Source: Shewanella sp. SR44-3
GTDB lineage: Bacteria; Pseudomonadota; Gammaproteobacteria; Enterobacterales; Shewanellaceae
Direction: 5' to 3'
Length of the DNA stretch: 64,000 nucleotides
Assembly (NCBI RefSeq): GCF_014163735.1
Contig: NZ_JACJDV010000007.1
Coordinates: 1 to 64,000 of the forward strand
Made by a program: the position numbers and the translations under genes. Positions 16,964 through 26,719 of the stretch are shown here, piece by piece. Each line of letters starts with the position of its first letter. Position 1 is the first letter of the stretch. The notes under the pieces were generated by a model. The model searched no databases. It had not been told where the DNA came from and worked only from the letters and a program-made list of their open reading frames with translations.

Positions 16964-19291
16964 ATGAAGCTAAGATGGAAACCTAAGGCGCTGACATGGG
17001 TTTTGCCTGTGTTAGTGTGCGCAAATATGAGCATGATGGCGACAAATGCCAGCGAGCTAGTTGCGATGACAAATTCCAAAGGAGTGGCGATGACTCAAAC
17101 AAACCAAGCTATGGCGCAAGCTAAGACGTTAATGGGTGAGCAGACGCCATTAACCATAGAGCGAATTTTTGCCTCTCCAGCACTGGAGGGCGCGAGCCCT
17201 ACGGGCCTGAGCTTGTCTCCCGATGGCACTCTAGTGACTTACTTAGTGAGCCGCGCCAATAACCAAGATTTTTACGATTTATGGCAGATGGATATCGAGA
17301 GCGGCAAACGTAGTTTGTTACTCGATGCCGATAAGCTTGCCGGTGGTGAGCTTTCCGATGAAGAAAAAGCTCGCCGCGAACGCCAGCGCGTCTATGGCCA
17401 AGGCATAATGGAGTATTTCTGGGCCGATGACAGCAAGTCGATACTCATTCCAGCGGCGGGGCAGTTGTATTTATTCAATCTCGCTAAGCAAAGCGTCGCT
17501 GAGCTTGAAATCGGAGCGGGTTTTGCAACCGATGCCCGCTTGTCACCTAAAGGCAATTATGTGTCTTTTGTGCGGCAGCAAAACTTATGGATACTGGATT
17601 TACGCAGTAATAAGTTGCAGGCGTTGACCACTGATGGAAAAGGGCCAATTAAAAACGCTATGGCTGAATTTGTGGCTCAGGAAGAAATGGATCGCATGAC
17701 AGGTTACTGGTGGGCGCCAGATGAGACGGCCATCGCCTTTACCCGCATCGATGAATCAGGGGTTGAGTTGGTGACTCGAAATGAAATATACGCCGATGGC
17801 ATTAAACTCACCGAGCAGCGCTATCCAGCTGCGGGTAAGAGCAATGTCACCATTGAACTTGGAGTGGTTAATCTGGCTGACAAGCAGATCAAATGGATCG
17901 ATCTTGGCGCCGAAAAGGACATGTATTTGCCTAGGGTTGATTGGCTACCAAACAGTAAGCATGTGTCTTTTCAGTGGCAAAGCCGCGACCAGCAGCAGCT
18001 AGCATTGCGAGTTGCTGCACTTGAGTCGCAATCAATTGCTACGCTTATCACGGAGACAAGTTCAGCTTGGGTTAATTTGAATAATGATTTGCACTTTTTA
18101 AAGCAACAACAAGCCTTTATTTGGGGCTCGGAGCGAGACGGCTTTAATCACCTTTATTTGTTCGATCTTCAAGGTAAACTCATTCGTCAATTGACCCAAG
18201 GGGATTGGGTTGTTGATGGGCTTGAGTTTGTTGATGAAAAAGCAGGTTGGGTGTATTTCTCTGGCCGTAAAGACAAGGTTACCGAGCGTCATCTTTATCG
18301 GGTAAAACTTAGCGAAGGTGCTAAAAGTATAGAGAAACTTAGCCACAAACCAGGTAGCCACTACAGTGTGTTTGCAGCCAATAAGAGCATTTATCTAGAT
18401 AACTTCAGCAGTTTAGCTCGCCCGCCGCAGGTGAGCTTACATGATGGAACCGGTAAACAGCTGGCTTGGGTTGAAGAAAATACAATCGATGCACAGCATC
18501 CACTGTATCCGTTTGCAGGCTTATGGCAAGTCCCTGAATTTGGGGAGTTAAAGGCTGATGATGGTCAAGCTCTGCATTATCGCTTATTTAAGCCAGTCCC
18601 TTTTGATGCCGATAAGAAATACCCTGTGGTAGTGCGAGTTTATGGCGGTCCCCATGCGCAAATGGTGGTTAATAGCTGGAAAGATGCCGATTACTTCACG
18701 CAATACTTGTTGCAGCAAGGTTTTGCGGTGTTTCAGCTAGATAATCGCGGCTCAGCATTTAGAGGCACAAAATTTGAACATGTGATTTACAAGAACATGG
18801 GAGACGCCGAGGTGCGCGATCAAAAGGTAGGCGTGGATTACTTAAGAAGCTTGCCCTTTATCGATGGCGAAAAGGTGGCGATTTATGGCCACAGTTATGG
18901 CGGCTATATGGCATTGATGAGCCAATTTAAAGCACCAGACTACTTTAAAGCGGCCATATCCGGCGCGCCAGTCAGCGACTGGCTCCTTTATGATACTCAT
19001 TACACTGAGCGATATATGGGGCACCCTGAAAGCAATCCTAAAGGATATGAAGCCAGCTGTGTGTTTCCTTACGTGAAGCAGTATCAATCGGGACTGCTGA
19101 TGTACCACGGCATGGCTGATGACAACGTGCTGTTTGAAAATAGTACCCGTGTTTATAAAGCATTGCAGGATGAGGGGAAATTGTTTCAGATGATAGATTA
19201 TCCAGGCTCTAAGCATTCTATGCGCGGCGAAAAAGTAAGAGTGCACTTATATAAGTCTTTAGCTAACTTTCTTGAGCGAGAATTGCAGTGA
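16964..19291 (+). CDS. S9-family prolyl peptidase (dipeptidyl-peptidase IV-like)
   Basis: A 775-residue exported serine peptidase that should cleave Xaa-Pro dipeptides from peptide N-termini in the periplasm or outside. A signal segment (~10-30) is followed by an N-terminal beta-propeller (DPPIV_N, ~85-530) and a C-terminal alpha/beta-hydrolase domain. The triad is visible: Ser in GHSYGGYMAL (~645), Asp in MADDNVL (~721) and His in GSKHSM (~753). ATG follows AAGGAACAAG. It is monocistronic, bounded by the MITE upstream and a bidirectional terminator downstream. Related bacterial DPP4-like enzymes have the same length. Confidence 0.93.
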   Translation: MKLRWKPKALTWVLPVLVCANMSMMATNASELVAMTNSKGVAMTQTNQAMAQAKTLMGEQTPLTIERIFASPALEGASPTGLSLSPDGTLVTYLVSRANNQDFYDLWQMDIESGKRSLLLDADKLAGGELSDEEKARRERQRVYGQGIMEYFWADDSKSILIPAAGQLYLFNLAKQSVAELEIGAGFATDARLSPKGNYVSFVRQQNLWILDLRSNKLQALTTDGKGPIKNAMAEFVAQEEMDRMTGYWWAPDETAIAFTRIDESGVELVTRNEIYADGIKLTEQRYPAAGKSNVTIELGVVNLADKQIKWIDLGAEKDMYLPRVDWLPNSKHVSFQWQSRDQQQLALRVAALESQSIATLITETSSAWVNLNNDLHFLKQQQAFIWGSERDGFNHLYLFDLQGKLIRQLTQGDWVVDGLEFVDEKAGWVYFSGRKDKVTERHLYRVKLSEGAKSIEKLSHKPGSHYSVFAANKSIYLDNFSSLARPPQVSLHDGTGKQLAWVEENTIDAQHPLYPFAGLWQVPEFGELKADDGQALHYRLFKPVPFDADKKYPVVVRVYGGPHAQMVVNSWKDADYFTQYLLQQGFAVFQLDNRGSAFRGTKFEHVIYKNMGDAEVRDQKVGVDYLRSLPFIDGEKVAIYGHSYGGYMALMSQFKAPDYFKAAISGAPVSDWLLYDTHYTERYMGHPESNPKGYEASCVFPYVKQYQSGLLMYHGMADDNVLFENSTRVYKALQDEGKLFQMIDYPGSKHSMRGEKVRVHLYKSLANFLERELQ

Positions 19292-19323
19292 TGGCAGGCA
19301 AATAGAGTAGTAAAAATTAGCCA

Positions 19324-19357
19324 AAAAAATACCAGACTTTAGGTCTGGTATTTTTTG
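19324..19357. terminator. Bidirectional terminator between peptidase gene and arcA
   Basis: ATACCAGAC (19329-19337) pairs with GTCTGGTAT (19343-19351), with an A-run before and a T-run after. It serves the convergent peptidase (+) and arcA (-) genes. Confidence 0.9.
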
Positions 19358-19390
19358 TTCCGCTGTTGATGCATCAAGCGGGGCAGTAAC

Positions 19391-20107
19391 TTAAGCGTCT
19401 AATTGACCGCAGAAACGATAGCCTTCACCGTGAATAGTGGCGATGATTTCTGGGGTGTCGGCTAAGCTTTCAAAATGCTTACGAATGCGGCGAATGGTCA
19501 CATCAACAGTTCTGTCATGAGCCTTTAATTCGCGGCCAGTCATCTTCATCAATAAATCAGCACGAGTAAGGATTTTACCTGGGTTTTCAACAAAGTGCAG
19601 CATAGCGCGGAATTCGCTACGTGGCAGCTTGTATGATTCACCTTTAGGGTTAACCAGTGAACGGCTGTTGATTTCTAAACTCCAACCATTAAAGCGGTAA
19701 TGCTCAACTGAGCCTTTTTCTTCCACTTCTTGCACTGCACTATTAACGCGAGTTAACAAGTTACGAGCGCGAATAGTTAATTCACGTGGGTTAAATGGTT
19801 TAGTGATATAGTCATCAGCACCAATTTCAAGACCTAAGATTTTGTCGACTTCATTGTCGCGACCTGTTAAGAAAATAAGGCCTATGTTGTTAATCTCTCT
19901 CAATTCACGAGCGAGTAACAGACCATTTTTACCTGGCAGGTTAATATCCATAACAACAAGATTAATCTTATTATCTTGCATTGCTTTGTGCATCTCTGCG
20001 CCGTCATTTGCTTCTGTAACAACATAGCCTTCGGCTTCAAAAATACTTCTTAATGTATTACGGGTGACAGCTTCATCTTCAACAATCAGAATATGCGGGT
20101 TTTGCAT
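19391..20107 (-). CDS. arcA: Two-component response regulator ArcA
   Basis: A 238-residue OmpR-family regulator, identical in length to E. coli ArcA. The receiver domain (1-~120) has the acidic pair E10/D11, the phospho-acceptor D54 (VVMDINLPG), T/S switch in FLTGR and K in ITKPF. The winged-helix domain with [14 protein letters not shown] recognition helix lies near 205-218. ArcA is the redox-responsive regulator of respiration; Shewanella lacks a classical full-length ArcB and uses ArcS/HptA, so its partner is not expected beside it. It is monocistronic with a long upstream region. Confidence 0.96.
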   Translation of the reverse strand: MQNPHILIVEDEAVTRNTLRSIFEAEGYVVTEANDGAEMHKAMQDNKINLVVMDINLPGKNGLLLARELREINNIGLIFLTGRDNEVDKILGLEIGADDYITKPFNPRELTIRARNLLTRVNSAVQEVEEKGSVEHYRFNGWSLEINSRSLVNPKGESYKLPRSEFRAMLHFVENPGKILTRADLLMKMTGRELKAHDRTVDVTIRRIRKHFESLADTPEIIATIHGEGYRFCGQLDA

Positions 20108-20773
20108 GTTATGTACCTAAAATTAAAAACAATTCGATTCTAGCCTTGTGCTGCTAGGGCTTAATACGCGATATGTGCGCTGGTAAAATATGTGCCTACC
20201 TTGGTATTATGGTCGTCTGCCCTGAACAAAACACATAAATATCTTACTAATCATGACTTTACTATGGTTAATACCAATAACTCTCTGTACTTCAGGTAAA
20301 GTAGAATACGCATTGAAATCAGAAGCAAGTCGTTAGGCTATGACTAGTTGTACGCTGAGCTTACCTATTCCCAAGACTCTTGATATAAAACTATGAGATG
20401 CAATTGTTAAGTTAAGTTCCTTCACAATTGATTTATTTCATATGTTTCACTGTTTACTAAAATGTAGAACAGTTTGTCTTTGACTGTAAACCTGAGTCGT
20501 ACAAAAAACATCCACACGAGTAAATTACTGTAATAACTGGACGCTTTAGATAAATAAATTAACTAATGGGCGCCATTGTACTCGTTTTAGGTATTTGTTA
20601 ACAAATGAATTGTTAACAAATTTTTCAACAGCAGATTTTTTCAGTGCTGTTCTTGCTTATCTTGCTGTTTTTAAGTGATATTAAATAATTAACAGATTTT
20701 ACTGTTTTCACTTGTTTGGCGAAGGTTGAAGCTCTGTTACACTAAATCGAGTTTAATTACCGATGCCTTTACG
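20108..20773. other. Long divergent intergenic region upstream of arcA
   Basis: About 665 AT-rich bases between arcA (-) and the DUF3293 gene (+). No coding frame is credible. The length suggests extensive promoter and regulatory sequence for arcA, but I could not identify a specific operator. Confidence 0.4.
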
Positions 20774-21208
20774 ATGAAAAATATAATGGATGATCTCTGG
20801 CGTAGCTATCAAAGTTGCCAGTTTTTACTGACTCAGCCACTGTCACCTAGGTTGAGCCTTTCAATTATTACCGCTCATAATCCACTCGGTGTTGAACTTT
20901 CTCCCAGTCAAAACCGTTTATTAGATAAGCAACTTCAAGCCAAAATCCACAGTTTCAAGCAGCCCTATCGCGCTATGGTCACCACTTCTGAGCAGCTAAC
21001 CCACATGGAAAAAAGTTGGGCCATTTTCTTTCTTGAGCAAGATGAAGCACTACTACTGGGACAAGCATTCCAGCAATTGGCGATTTACCATGTACAGGCA
21101 GGTGAGTTAAGTCTGGTTAGTTGTGTTGAACCTCAAAGACAAGTCAGTCTAGGACCATTCTATAAACGACTTAAATTGGTTAACGAATTGCCAGAACTTA
21201 ACCGATGA
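20774..21208 (+). CDS. DUF3293 domain protein
   Basis: A small cytoplasmic protein (144 residues from the ATG at 20774). It shows the family pattern: an N-terminal LWRSYQ, then LSIITAHNPLG, and a C-terminal half ending in a region like QAFQQLAIYHVQAGELSLVS. Function of the family is unknown. The start is uncertain, with a second Met at 20786 and no strong ribosome site for either. It lies directly upstream of the lysine riboswitch, in the same direction as lysC but with its own control. Confidence 0.75.
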   Translation: MKNIMDDLWRSYQSCQFLLTQPLSPRLSLSIITAHNPLGVELSPSQNRLLDKQLQAKIHSFKQPYRAMVTTSEQLTHMEKSWAIFFLEQDEALLLGQAFQQLAIYHVQAGELSLVSCVEPQRQVSLGPFYKRLKLVNELPELNR

Positions 21209-21287
21209 GAGAATTGTTCAAATAATTGATTTGCCGATTGACTTAAACTCGTGTTTATTGGTATTTTCAAATTCCTTCTTTATTTAA

Positions 21288-21470
21288 GGAGGAGCAGAAG
21301 AGGCGCGTTAACTAGGTAGTAAGTCGGAGAATACCCCATTCTTTGATGACTTATGAGGGAGATTAACGCCGAGGCAGCATGCGTGGTGGTATTGCTGTCG
21401 GTCGGTTAGGCTGAATCCTAACGATTGTCACCTTTTTATGGTGGAGAGCTTCTGGTGACGATCGCTGTTT
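21288..21470 (+). ncRNA. Lysine riboswitch (L box)
   Basis: The 5' leader of lysC holds the conserved L-box elements in order: AGAAGAGGCGCG, then GTAGTAAG, GAGGGAGATTAACGCCGAGGC (shared GCCGAGG core) and the downstream paired arms GGTCGGTTAGGCTGAATCC and TCACC...GGTGGAGA. Binding of lysine would shut down aspartokinase III synthesis. About 175 bases separate it from the start codon. A later hairpin GGTGC/GCACC at 21480-21498 may belong to the expression platform; no T-run terminator is evident, so control could be translational or involve Rho. Confidence 0.88.
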
Positions 21471-21643
21471 CCCTTCTGGGGTGCGTTATCCTTGCACCAG
21501 GCTCTTCGAACGACCTTAGTTCGGAGTGTGTATATGTTGTTTCAGGCTGTAATTTCTTATCATTTTAATTTGGCTATTCAAGCCTTCAATCTCGACGCAC
21601 TGACTCGTCGTAAGTCTTATGCTTGCACAAAGCAGGTGGCATT

Positions 21644-22993
21644 ATGAATTTAGTGGTTGCAAAATTTGGCGGCACCTCAGTGGCTTGCCATGCTTCAATG
21701 TTGCGCTGCGCGCAGATCATTATCAATGCACCAGATACACGCCTGGTTGTTGTAAGCGCCTCAAGCGGGGTGACAAATTGCTTAGTTGAATTAACTCAGA
21801 GCAATATTAACGATCTCCAGCGGCAAAAATTATTAACTGATATCGCCGCCATTCAATACGGAATTTGTGACAAGCTCACACATAAGGCTGAAGTCTTGCC
21901 TTTAATTGATGCAATTTTAAGCCGGATTGCGCACCTTAGCGAAGCTTTAGTTCTGGATAGAAGCAAGGCATTGATGGATGAAATGCTGGCCACAGGTGAG
22001 CAATGTTCGGCCATACTCTTTGCTGCCGTACTTAGGGAACAAGGCACAAGGGCCCAAGCTTTTGATGTGCGCCAAGTGTTAAGAACCGATAGTCATTTTG
22101 GTCGAGCTGAGCCTCAAATTGCCCTCATTGCTGACTTAGTTCAAACTCAGCTTGCGCCTTTGCTTCGATCGCAAGTGATCGTTACCCAAGGTTTTGTGGG
22201 CGCAGATGTTGATGGTAACACCACTACTCTTGGCCGTGGCGGTAGTGATTATTCAGCGGCATTATTGGCTGAAGCGTTAAAAGCCAGTGCGGTAGAAATT
22301 TGGACTGATGTGGCAGGCATTTACACTACAGATCCACGTCTTGCGCCTAATGCACGGCCTTTGAAGGAAATCAGCTTTAATGAGGCGGCGGAGATGGCCA
22401 CCTTTGGCGCTAAAGTATTGCATCCTGCAACTATATTACCTGCGGTTAGGCAGCAAATTAAAGTGTTTGTCGGCTCGAGTAAGGCCCCCGAAGAAGGCGG
22501 TACTTGGATACGTCATCAAACTGAAGACTCACCAGTATTTCGCGCTGTAGCGCTGCGAAAAGATCAAACCCTATTGAATCTACACAGTTTGCAAATGTTG
22601 CATACCCAAGGCTTTCTCGCTGAAACCTTTGCCACCTTAGCTAAGCACAAGATCTCGGTTGACCTTATTACCACCTCTGAAGTGAATGTGTCGCTGACTT
22701 TAGATAAAACCGGCTCTGACTCCAGTGGCCAGGGTTTGTTGACTGAAGCTTTACTGGCGGATTTATCTGAGCATTGCCGCGTAAAAGTGGAACACGAGCT
22801 AGCCTTAGTCGCGATTATTGGAAATAAAATTGCCTCTACGGCAGGGATTTGTGCTCGGGTATTTAATGTATTAGTGGATTTTAATGTGAGGATGATTTGC
22901 CAAGGCGCTAGTCCCCACAACTTATGTGTTTTGGTGTCGGCGGCGGATGCATCCGCTGTTGTCCAGGCGTTACATAGAGATTTGTTTGAATAA
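21644..22993 (+). CDS. lysC: Lysine-sensitive aspartokinase III
   Basis: 449 residues, identical in length to E. coli LysC. It phosphorylates aspartate, the first step to lysine, threonine, methionine and diaminopimelate. Seen are the kinase motif KFGGTSV at the N-terminus, TTLGRGGSDYSAALLA, and two C-terminal ACT domains (~300-449) that bind lysine for feedback inhibition. The ATG at 21644 with AGGTGG upstream is preferred over an in-frame TTG seven codons earlier. The upstream riboswitch supports the lysine-specific isozyme assignment. Confidence 0.95.
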   Translation: MNLVVAKFGGTSVACHASMLRCAQIIINAPDTRLVVVSASSGVTNCLVELTQSNINDLQRQKLLTDIAAIQYGICDKLTHKAEVLPLIDAILSRIAHLSEALVLDRSKALMDEMLATGEQCSAILFAAVLREQGTRAQAFDVRQVLRTDSHFGRAEPQIALIADLVQTQLAPLLRSQVIVTQGFVGADVDGNTTTLGRGGSDYSAALLAEALKASAVEIWTDVAGIYTTDPRLAPNARPLKEISFNEAAEMATFGAKVLHPATILPAVRQQIKVFVGSSKAPEEGGTWIRHQTEDSPVFRAVALRKDQTLLNLHSLQMLHTQGFLAETFATLAKHKISVDLITTSEVNVSLTLDKTGSDSSGQGLLTEALLADLSEHCRVKVEHELALVAIIGNKIASTAGICARVFNVLVDFNVRMICQGASPHNLCVLVSAADASAVVQALHRDLFE

Positions 22994-23031
22994 CAAGGTG
23001 AGACAAGATGCTCATGATTAGTTGATACAAA

Positions 23032-23060
23032 CAATAATGCCCCAAACTGGGGCATTATTG
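23032..23060. terminator. Bidirectional terminator after lysC
   Basis: A 13-bp perfect stem CAATAATGCCCCA / TGGGGCATTATTG with a 3-base loop, followed by TTT. It separates lysC (+) from the convergent site-2 protease gene (-). Confidence 0.88.
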
Positions 23061-23066
23061 TTTCGG

Positions 23067-24230
23067 TTAACTCTTTAAAATTTCCAGCGGCAAAGCCAAT
23101 ATGCTGTCACTGCTGTGGGCGAGGTACCAAATAATCCCGATAAGCAGGCCTACAGTTAGAAAATACCAGATGGTAGAAAATACTTGTCCGTATCTGTCCA
23201 GCGGTAATAAATGGCTTTGATGACGGCTGCGCCACTCAAATACGATCTCAAGACTGCCGATTAACAATAGAAAGCCTAATAAGGCTAAGCCTAAGCTGTA
23301 ACTGATATAAACCCCGACTGCCGCGCCTAGAATACAAGCCACTAAGCCTGTGATGCTGTTCATGGAAAAGCTGATGCTTTTTAAAATATGCCCACCATCT
23401 AAGGGTAAAATAGGCAATAAATTAAACAAGTTGAGTAATGCGTTAAAGCTTGCAAGCCCTGCGAAGAACACATTGCCCGTTACCCAATAAAGCACTAATG
23501 AGCCAACAGATAGCAATAAGCCAAAGCTGGGCCCCATGATGGAAATCACCACATCTTGCCAGCGAGTATTAATGCGCTCATCAGTGAGTGCAAGGCCGCC
23601 AACAAAGGGAATAAGGTAAATGCCTTTGGTTTTCATGCCAAAGTATTTCATGGCTCGGATATGGCCATATTCATGAAACACCAAGCAGCCAATAAGGGCG
23701 AGGGCAAATTCAATGGAGAATAGCCAAGAATAAGCAGCGATACTGGCACTGGCTAGCAATACTTTGATGACTTTAGCACTCTTTAATAGTTTAAAACCAA
23801 GAGATGCTAAACCCACCAAACTGAAATTCACCTTCTTTGGCGGTGGAATTTCTGCTTGCTGTGACTCAATATCTTTTGTGCTTCTTTGCCCTTGAGCAAT
23901 TTGCTCATCATCGATTAATAAACAGTAGTTTAAGTTAAATGGCTGCCACACCACATCAGCCTCTAAACGCACTGTAATAGGCTTAATCTGTGGTGTTATT
24001 GAGCTGGCTGAATCATTTTGGGTATCCGAATTCGCCGCAGGCTCTGAGAGATTCTCAGCTGACAGAGGAGTTGGGCTGAGTTCAAATAAATGAATATTAA
24101 AGGCTTGCCTATCAGGACTTGCTGGGAGCTGAGAGACTAATTGATTATCCCAGAATAGCTGTTGCCAACCGGCCATCGAAGCTTCAAGACGCAAGCGTTT
24201 TCCAAGGCATTCAATGTTTAAAAGTTCCAT
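23067..24230 (-). CDS. Site-2 protease-like membrane metalloprotease (M50)
   Basis: About 387 residues from the chosen Met (MELLNIECL). A soluble N-terminal region of ~140 residues with a low-complexity Ser/Asn stretch precedes a membrane domain with at least five hydrophobic segments. The zinc site is FHEYGHIRAM, and the third ligand is in LPLDGGHIL, both diagnostic of S2P/M50 intramembrane proteases. Substrate is unknown; no RseP-type PDZ domain is seen. The start is uncertain because no strong ribosome site exists and the frame extends 23 codons upstream. The next gene upstream, on the same strand, is close. Confidence 0.85.
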   Translation of the reverse strand: MELLNIECLGKRLRLEASMAGWQQLFWDNQLVSQLPASPDRQAFNIHLFELSPTPLSAENLSEPAANSDTQNDSASSITPQIKPITVRLEADVVWQPFNLNYCLLIDDEQIAQGQRSTKDIESQQAEIPPPKKVNFSLVGLASLGFKLLKSAKVIKVLLASASIAAYSWLFSIEFALALIGCLVFHEYGHIRAMKYFGMKTKGIYLIPFVGGLALTDERINTRWQDVVISIMGPSFGLLLSVGSLVLYWVTGNVFFAGLASFNALLNLFNLLPILPLDGGHILKSISFSMNSITGLVACILGAAVGVYISYSLGLALLGFLLLIGSLEIVFEWRSRHQSHLLPLDRYGQVFSTIWYFLTVGLLIGIIWYLAHSSDSILALPLEILKS

Positions 24231-24320
24231 AAGGCGTTGACCTGAGCAAGATAAAGATAATATTGCAGGCATTTTGCCAGAGCCACTAGCAGTTCTCAAG
24301 CTGGGGGCTAAATTAAAGCA

Positions 24321-24719
24321 TTAACTGTTTTGTTCTAGCGCTGCAATTATCTCTATGCCCTCGGAGATGCGATTAAATGCTAATTTTGCACTGCAGCATT
24401 GCTCTAAAAATGCCGCATATTGGCGCACCAGTGGGATAAGCTGCAGGCTAGTCATCTGTTGCTCGGTTGCGACAATGCTTGGGAGTTGCTTAACAAGCTG
24501 TGTTTTCTGCCCTGGACAAGATTGCATAGTCAATTGATCGGGGCTTTTTAAGGCATACACCCAACCTTGGCTATCAATTAGTTCATCTTGCGGATCCATC
24601 ACATGCTGCTCCAGTAAGACATAGTCTATCCAAGCTGATTTGCATGCTAGGTAGACTAGCTCTTCAGTTTGCTGAAGCTTGATGATGGCTGGCCAAATGA
24701 CATCGCTTGTTGGCATCAT
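24321..24719 (-). CDS. Hypothetical protein, possibly DUF4144-like
   Basis: A 132-residue cytoplasmic protein that begins MMPTSDVIWPAIIKLQQTEELVYL. The WPAIIK...EELVYL opening resembles a small Shewanella/Vibrio family (DUF4144), but I hold that loosely. There are no catalytic or membrane features. It lies 90 bases upstream of the site-2 protease gene on the same strand and may be co-transcribed. Confidence 0.6.
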   Translation of the reverse strand: MMPTSDVIWPAIIKLQQTEELVYLACKSAWIDYVLLEQHVMDPQDELIDSQGWVYALKSPDQLTMQSCPGQKTQLVKQLPSIVATEQQMTSLQLIPLVRQYAAFLEQCCSAKLAFNRISEGIEIIAALEQNS

Positions 24720-24820
24720 GGAATATCCATCTTATCGGGTTGGGTTTATTAAATGAAAGTATATCAAAGCGTAAAGAATGCCATGCTATAAACACGTAAT
24801 ATTTAAATGTGCAATGTAAA

Positions 24821-24848
24821 GCTGCTGGTAGCTGCTGGTAGCTGCTGT
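24821..24848. repeat. Short tandem repeat (GCTGCTGGTA)
   Basis: Two full copies and one partial copy of the 10-mer in the gap between two minus-strand genes, just past the DUF342 stop. It is too short to infer function. Confidence 0.7.
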
Positions 24849-24852
24849 GTCG

Positions 24853-26520
24853 TTAGCGACCTGTGTAGTTAAAGGTCACTTCATGGCTCACATTTTTGAT
24901 GGTGCAGGGGCCGTGCTCTCTTTGGGTACGATTAAACGCAGGACCAATATTGATTTCTACATTGTTGAATACTTGTTTGGTTGCCTTGATAAAATATTTA
25001 TCGTAATAGTCTTCAACCTCAGTTTGTAAAATACTATATTGGGTTTCTTCTTTGAATCTTTCTTCAATGATAAGGTTTTTTTGATCAAGCATCATCTTAA
25101 CTTGTTCTATCATGCCAGCATCATTTTGCCACTCACTTTTGGGGGGTAAGCGATTGAGCCGAGCTTCTATGTCTAAGGCGGCGGTGACCATGGATTTAAC
25201 GCTATCATCTAATGTTTTGAGCTCATTTTTTAGTTTTGATTGATCCATTGCGCAGAATAACTCAGTTTTGGTGCCTACTTTGGCGCCTATAATAACCGCA
25301 TGGATCCCATGACCAGCTGTAGCTTGTCCGCCGATCAAATCTCCCCTACGACCAGTCTTATCGCTTACCGTGATAACAAGATCAGAGGTGGTGTGACTAT
25401 GTAGCAGTTGCTTAGTAACTAGGATGTCACCCTTAGCTTTGAGTTCTGAGTATTGTACGAATTGAGCACAAATTTGCCCTTTTGCCATAATTTTTGTGCT
25501 GAGTTCATTAGCTTTTATTTGGCGACCGATAATTCCTTTACTGACAATCACGTCCCCCGCAGCGTTTAAGCTTGCCGAGTCGACAAAGCCCATGACAGTA
25601 ATATCCCCACTGCTTTTTACCACCATGCCTTCATGAACATCGCCGCTTATCAAGATACTGCCTTTGAAATCCACATGACCGTAGCGTACGTCTACATCTT
25701 TAATCTGTAATACATCATCCACTTGCATGCCGGTTTTGGTTTCAACAGGTTGCCCGGCAACAGTGGCAATAAGCCGGTTTGGATCTTTTGGGTCAAGCTC
25801 AGTGCCATCCCCTGGAACCATGTTCACGTCCTGCCCAGGCTTCTGTAAAATAGCGTCACCGTGAACTGTGTAGCCAGGAGTCCCTGCGGTAGCAGGCTTT
25901 TTGACCATTAATACATCTTTAGGCTTGACCATGATCATCGCGCCTAAATTACGCATATCTACCGTGCCGTCTTCTCTTTCTTGAGGTTGTAACAAGCGCT
26001 CTCGAGCTAAGGATACTTTACGCTCAATGCTGGCATTACTGCCATGAACGGGGGCTTTACCGTGAGCGATATCGTTTTGACAGCTTTCACCAGGAGGAAG
26101 GAAGGTTAATTGGGCGAGTAAGGCTTGGATTTTGGGTTTGCTCAGTCCCATTTTAATTTTGTTGCTTTTAAGGCAATTAAGTACATCTGCCAGACTGATT
26201 TCTTTACCACCCCAGGCAGCCGTTATCTTCATGCTAGCATTCATTTTATCAGCGAAGACAGTTACTTCTGCTTTGCCGTCACGGCGTTCACCAATAATGA
26301 AAAAAAGCTCATTTTTTCCCGCATCTTGATTGCACAAGGTGTTCACTTCATTGCAGGCTTTTTCGATATTAGTCTGAAGAGGATATAGCATAGCGAAGTC
26401 AGTTTGAGTCAATAGCTGCTTAATATCATCCTCGCTCACAGGGCCATGAGTGCTAGGAATGATACGTAGTTCAACTTGTTTTTTATCTTCGCTAAATGAC
26501 GCTAAACTTGGCTCGAGCAT
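24853..26520 (-). CDS. DUF342 / FapA (flagellar assembly protein A) family protein
   Basis: A 555-residue cytoplasmic protein. The N-terminal ~170 residues are a helical sensor-like region. The central part (~190-440) is the glycine-rich repeat domain of DUF342, seen in SGDVHEGMVVKSSGDITVMG and AAGDVIVSKGIIG, which form right-handed beta-helix turns. A C-terminal coiled coil lies at ~430-510. The family is polymer-forming and in Vibrio affects flagellar number or placement. This FapA is unrelated to the Fap amyloid locus at 35995. AAGGGAT precedes the ATG. Confidence 0.88.
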   Translation of the reverse strand: MLEPSLASFSEDKKQVELRIIPSTHGPVSEDDIKQLLTQTDFAMLYPLQTNIEKACNEVNTLCNQDAGKNELFFIIGERRDGKAEVTVFADKMNASMKITAAWGGKEISLADVLNCLKSNKIKMGLSKPKIQALLAQLTFLPPGESCQNDIAHGKAPVHGSNASIERKVSLARERLLQPQEREDGTVDMRNLGAMIMVKPKDVLMVKKPATAGTPGYTVHGDAILQKPGQDVNMVPGDGTELDPKDPNRLIATVAGQPVETKTGMQVDDVLQIKDVDVRYGHVDFKGSILISGDVHEGMVVKSSGDITVMGFVDSASLNAAGDVIVSKGIIGRQIKANELSTKIMAKGQICAQFVQYSELKAKGDILVTKQLLHSHTTSDLVITVSDKTGRRGDLIGGQATAGHGIHAVIIGAKVGTKTELFCAMDQSKLKNELKTLDDSVKSMVTAALDIEARLNRLPPKSEWQNDAGMIEQVKMMLDQKNLIIEERFKEETQYSILQTEVEDYYDKYFIKATKQVFNNVEINIGPAFNRTQREHGPCTIKNVSHEVTFNYTGR

Positions 26521-26719
26521 AATATCCCTTTGTAATTTTATTATTCCGCGTTTTATCGTCTGAAATCCATCTTGTTATCATTACGAATCTAACTGAATTC
26601 ATTGATGAACTCCAGCCTAAATCTCAAATAAACCCAGCGCTTGTGATACAAGTCAGCCAAAGGATGTTTGGCTGACGGTTCACGAATATCAGACAAGGGA
26701 ATGGTTAATAAACTGAGGA

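Noticed and set aside
24853-26520. DUF342/FapA protein as part of the amyloid system
   Set aside because: The name FapA here stands for flagellar assembly protein A. The protein is cytoplasmic and unrelated to the Pseudomonas amyloid FapA.
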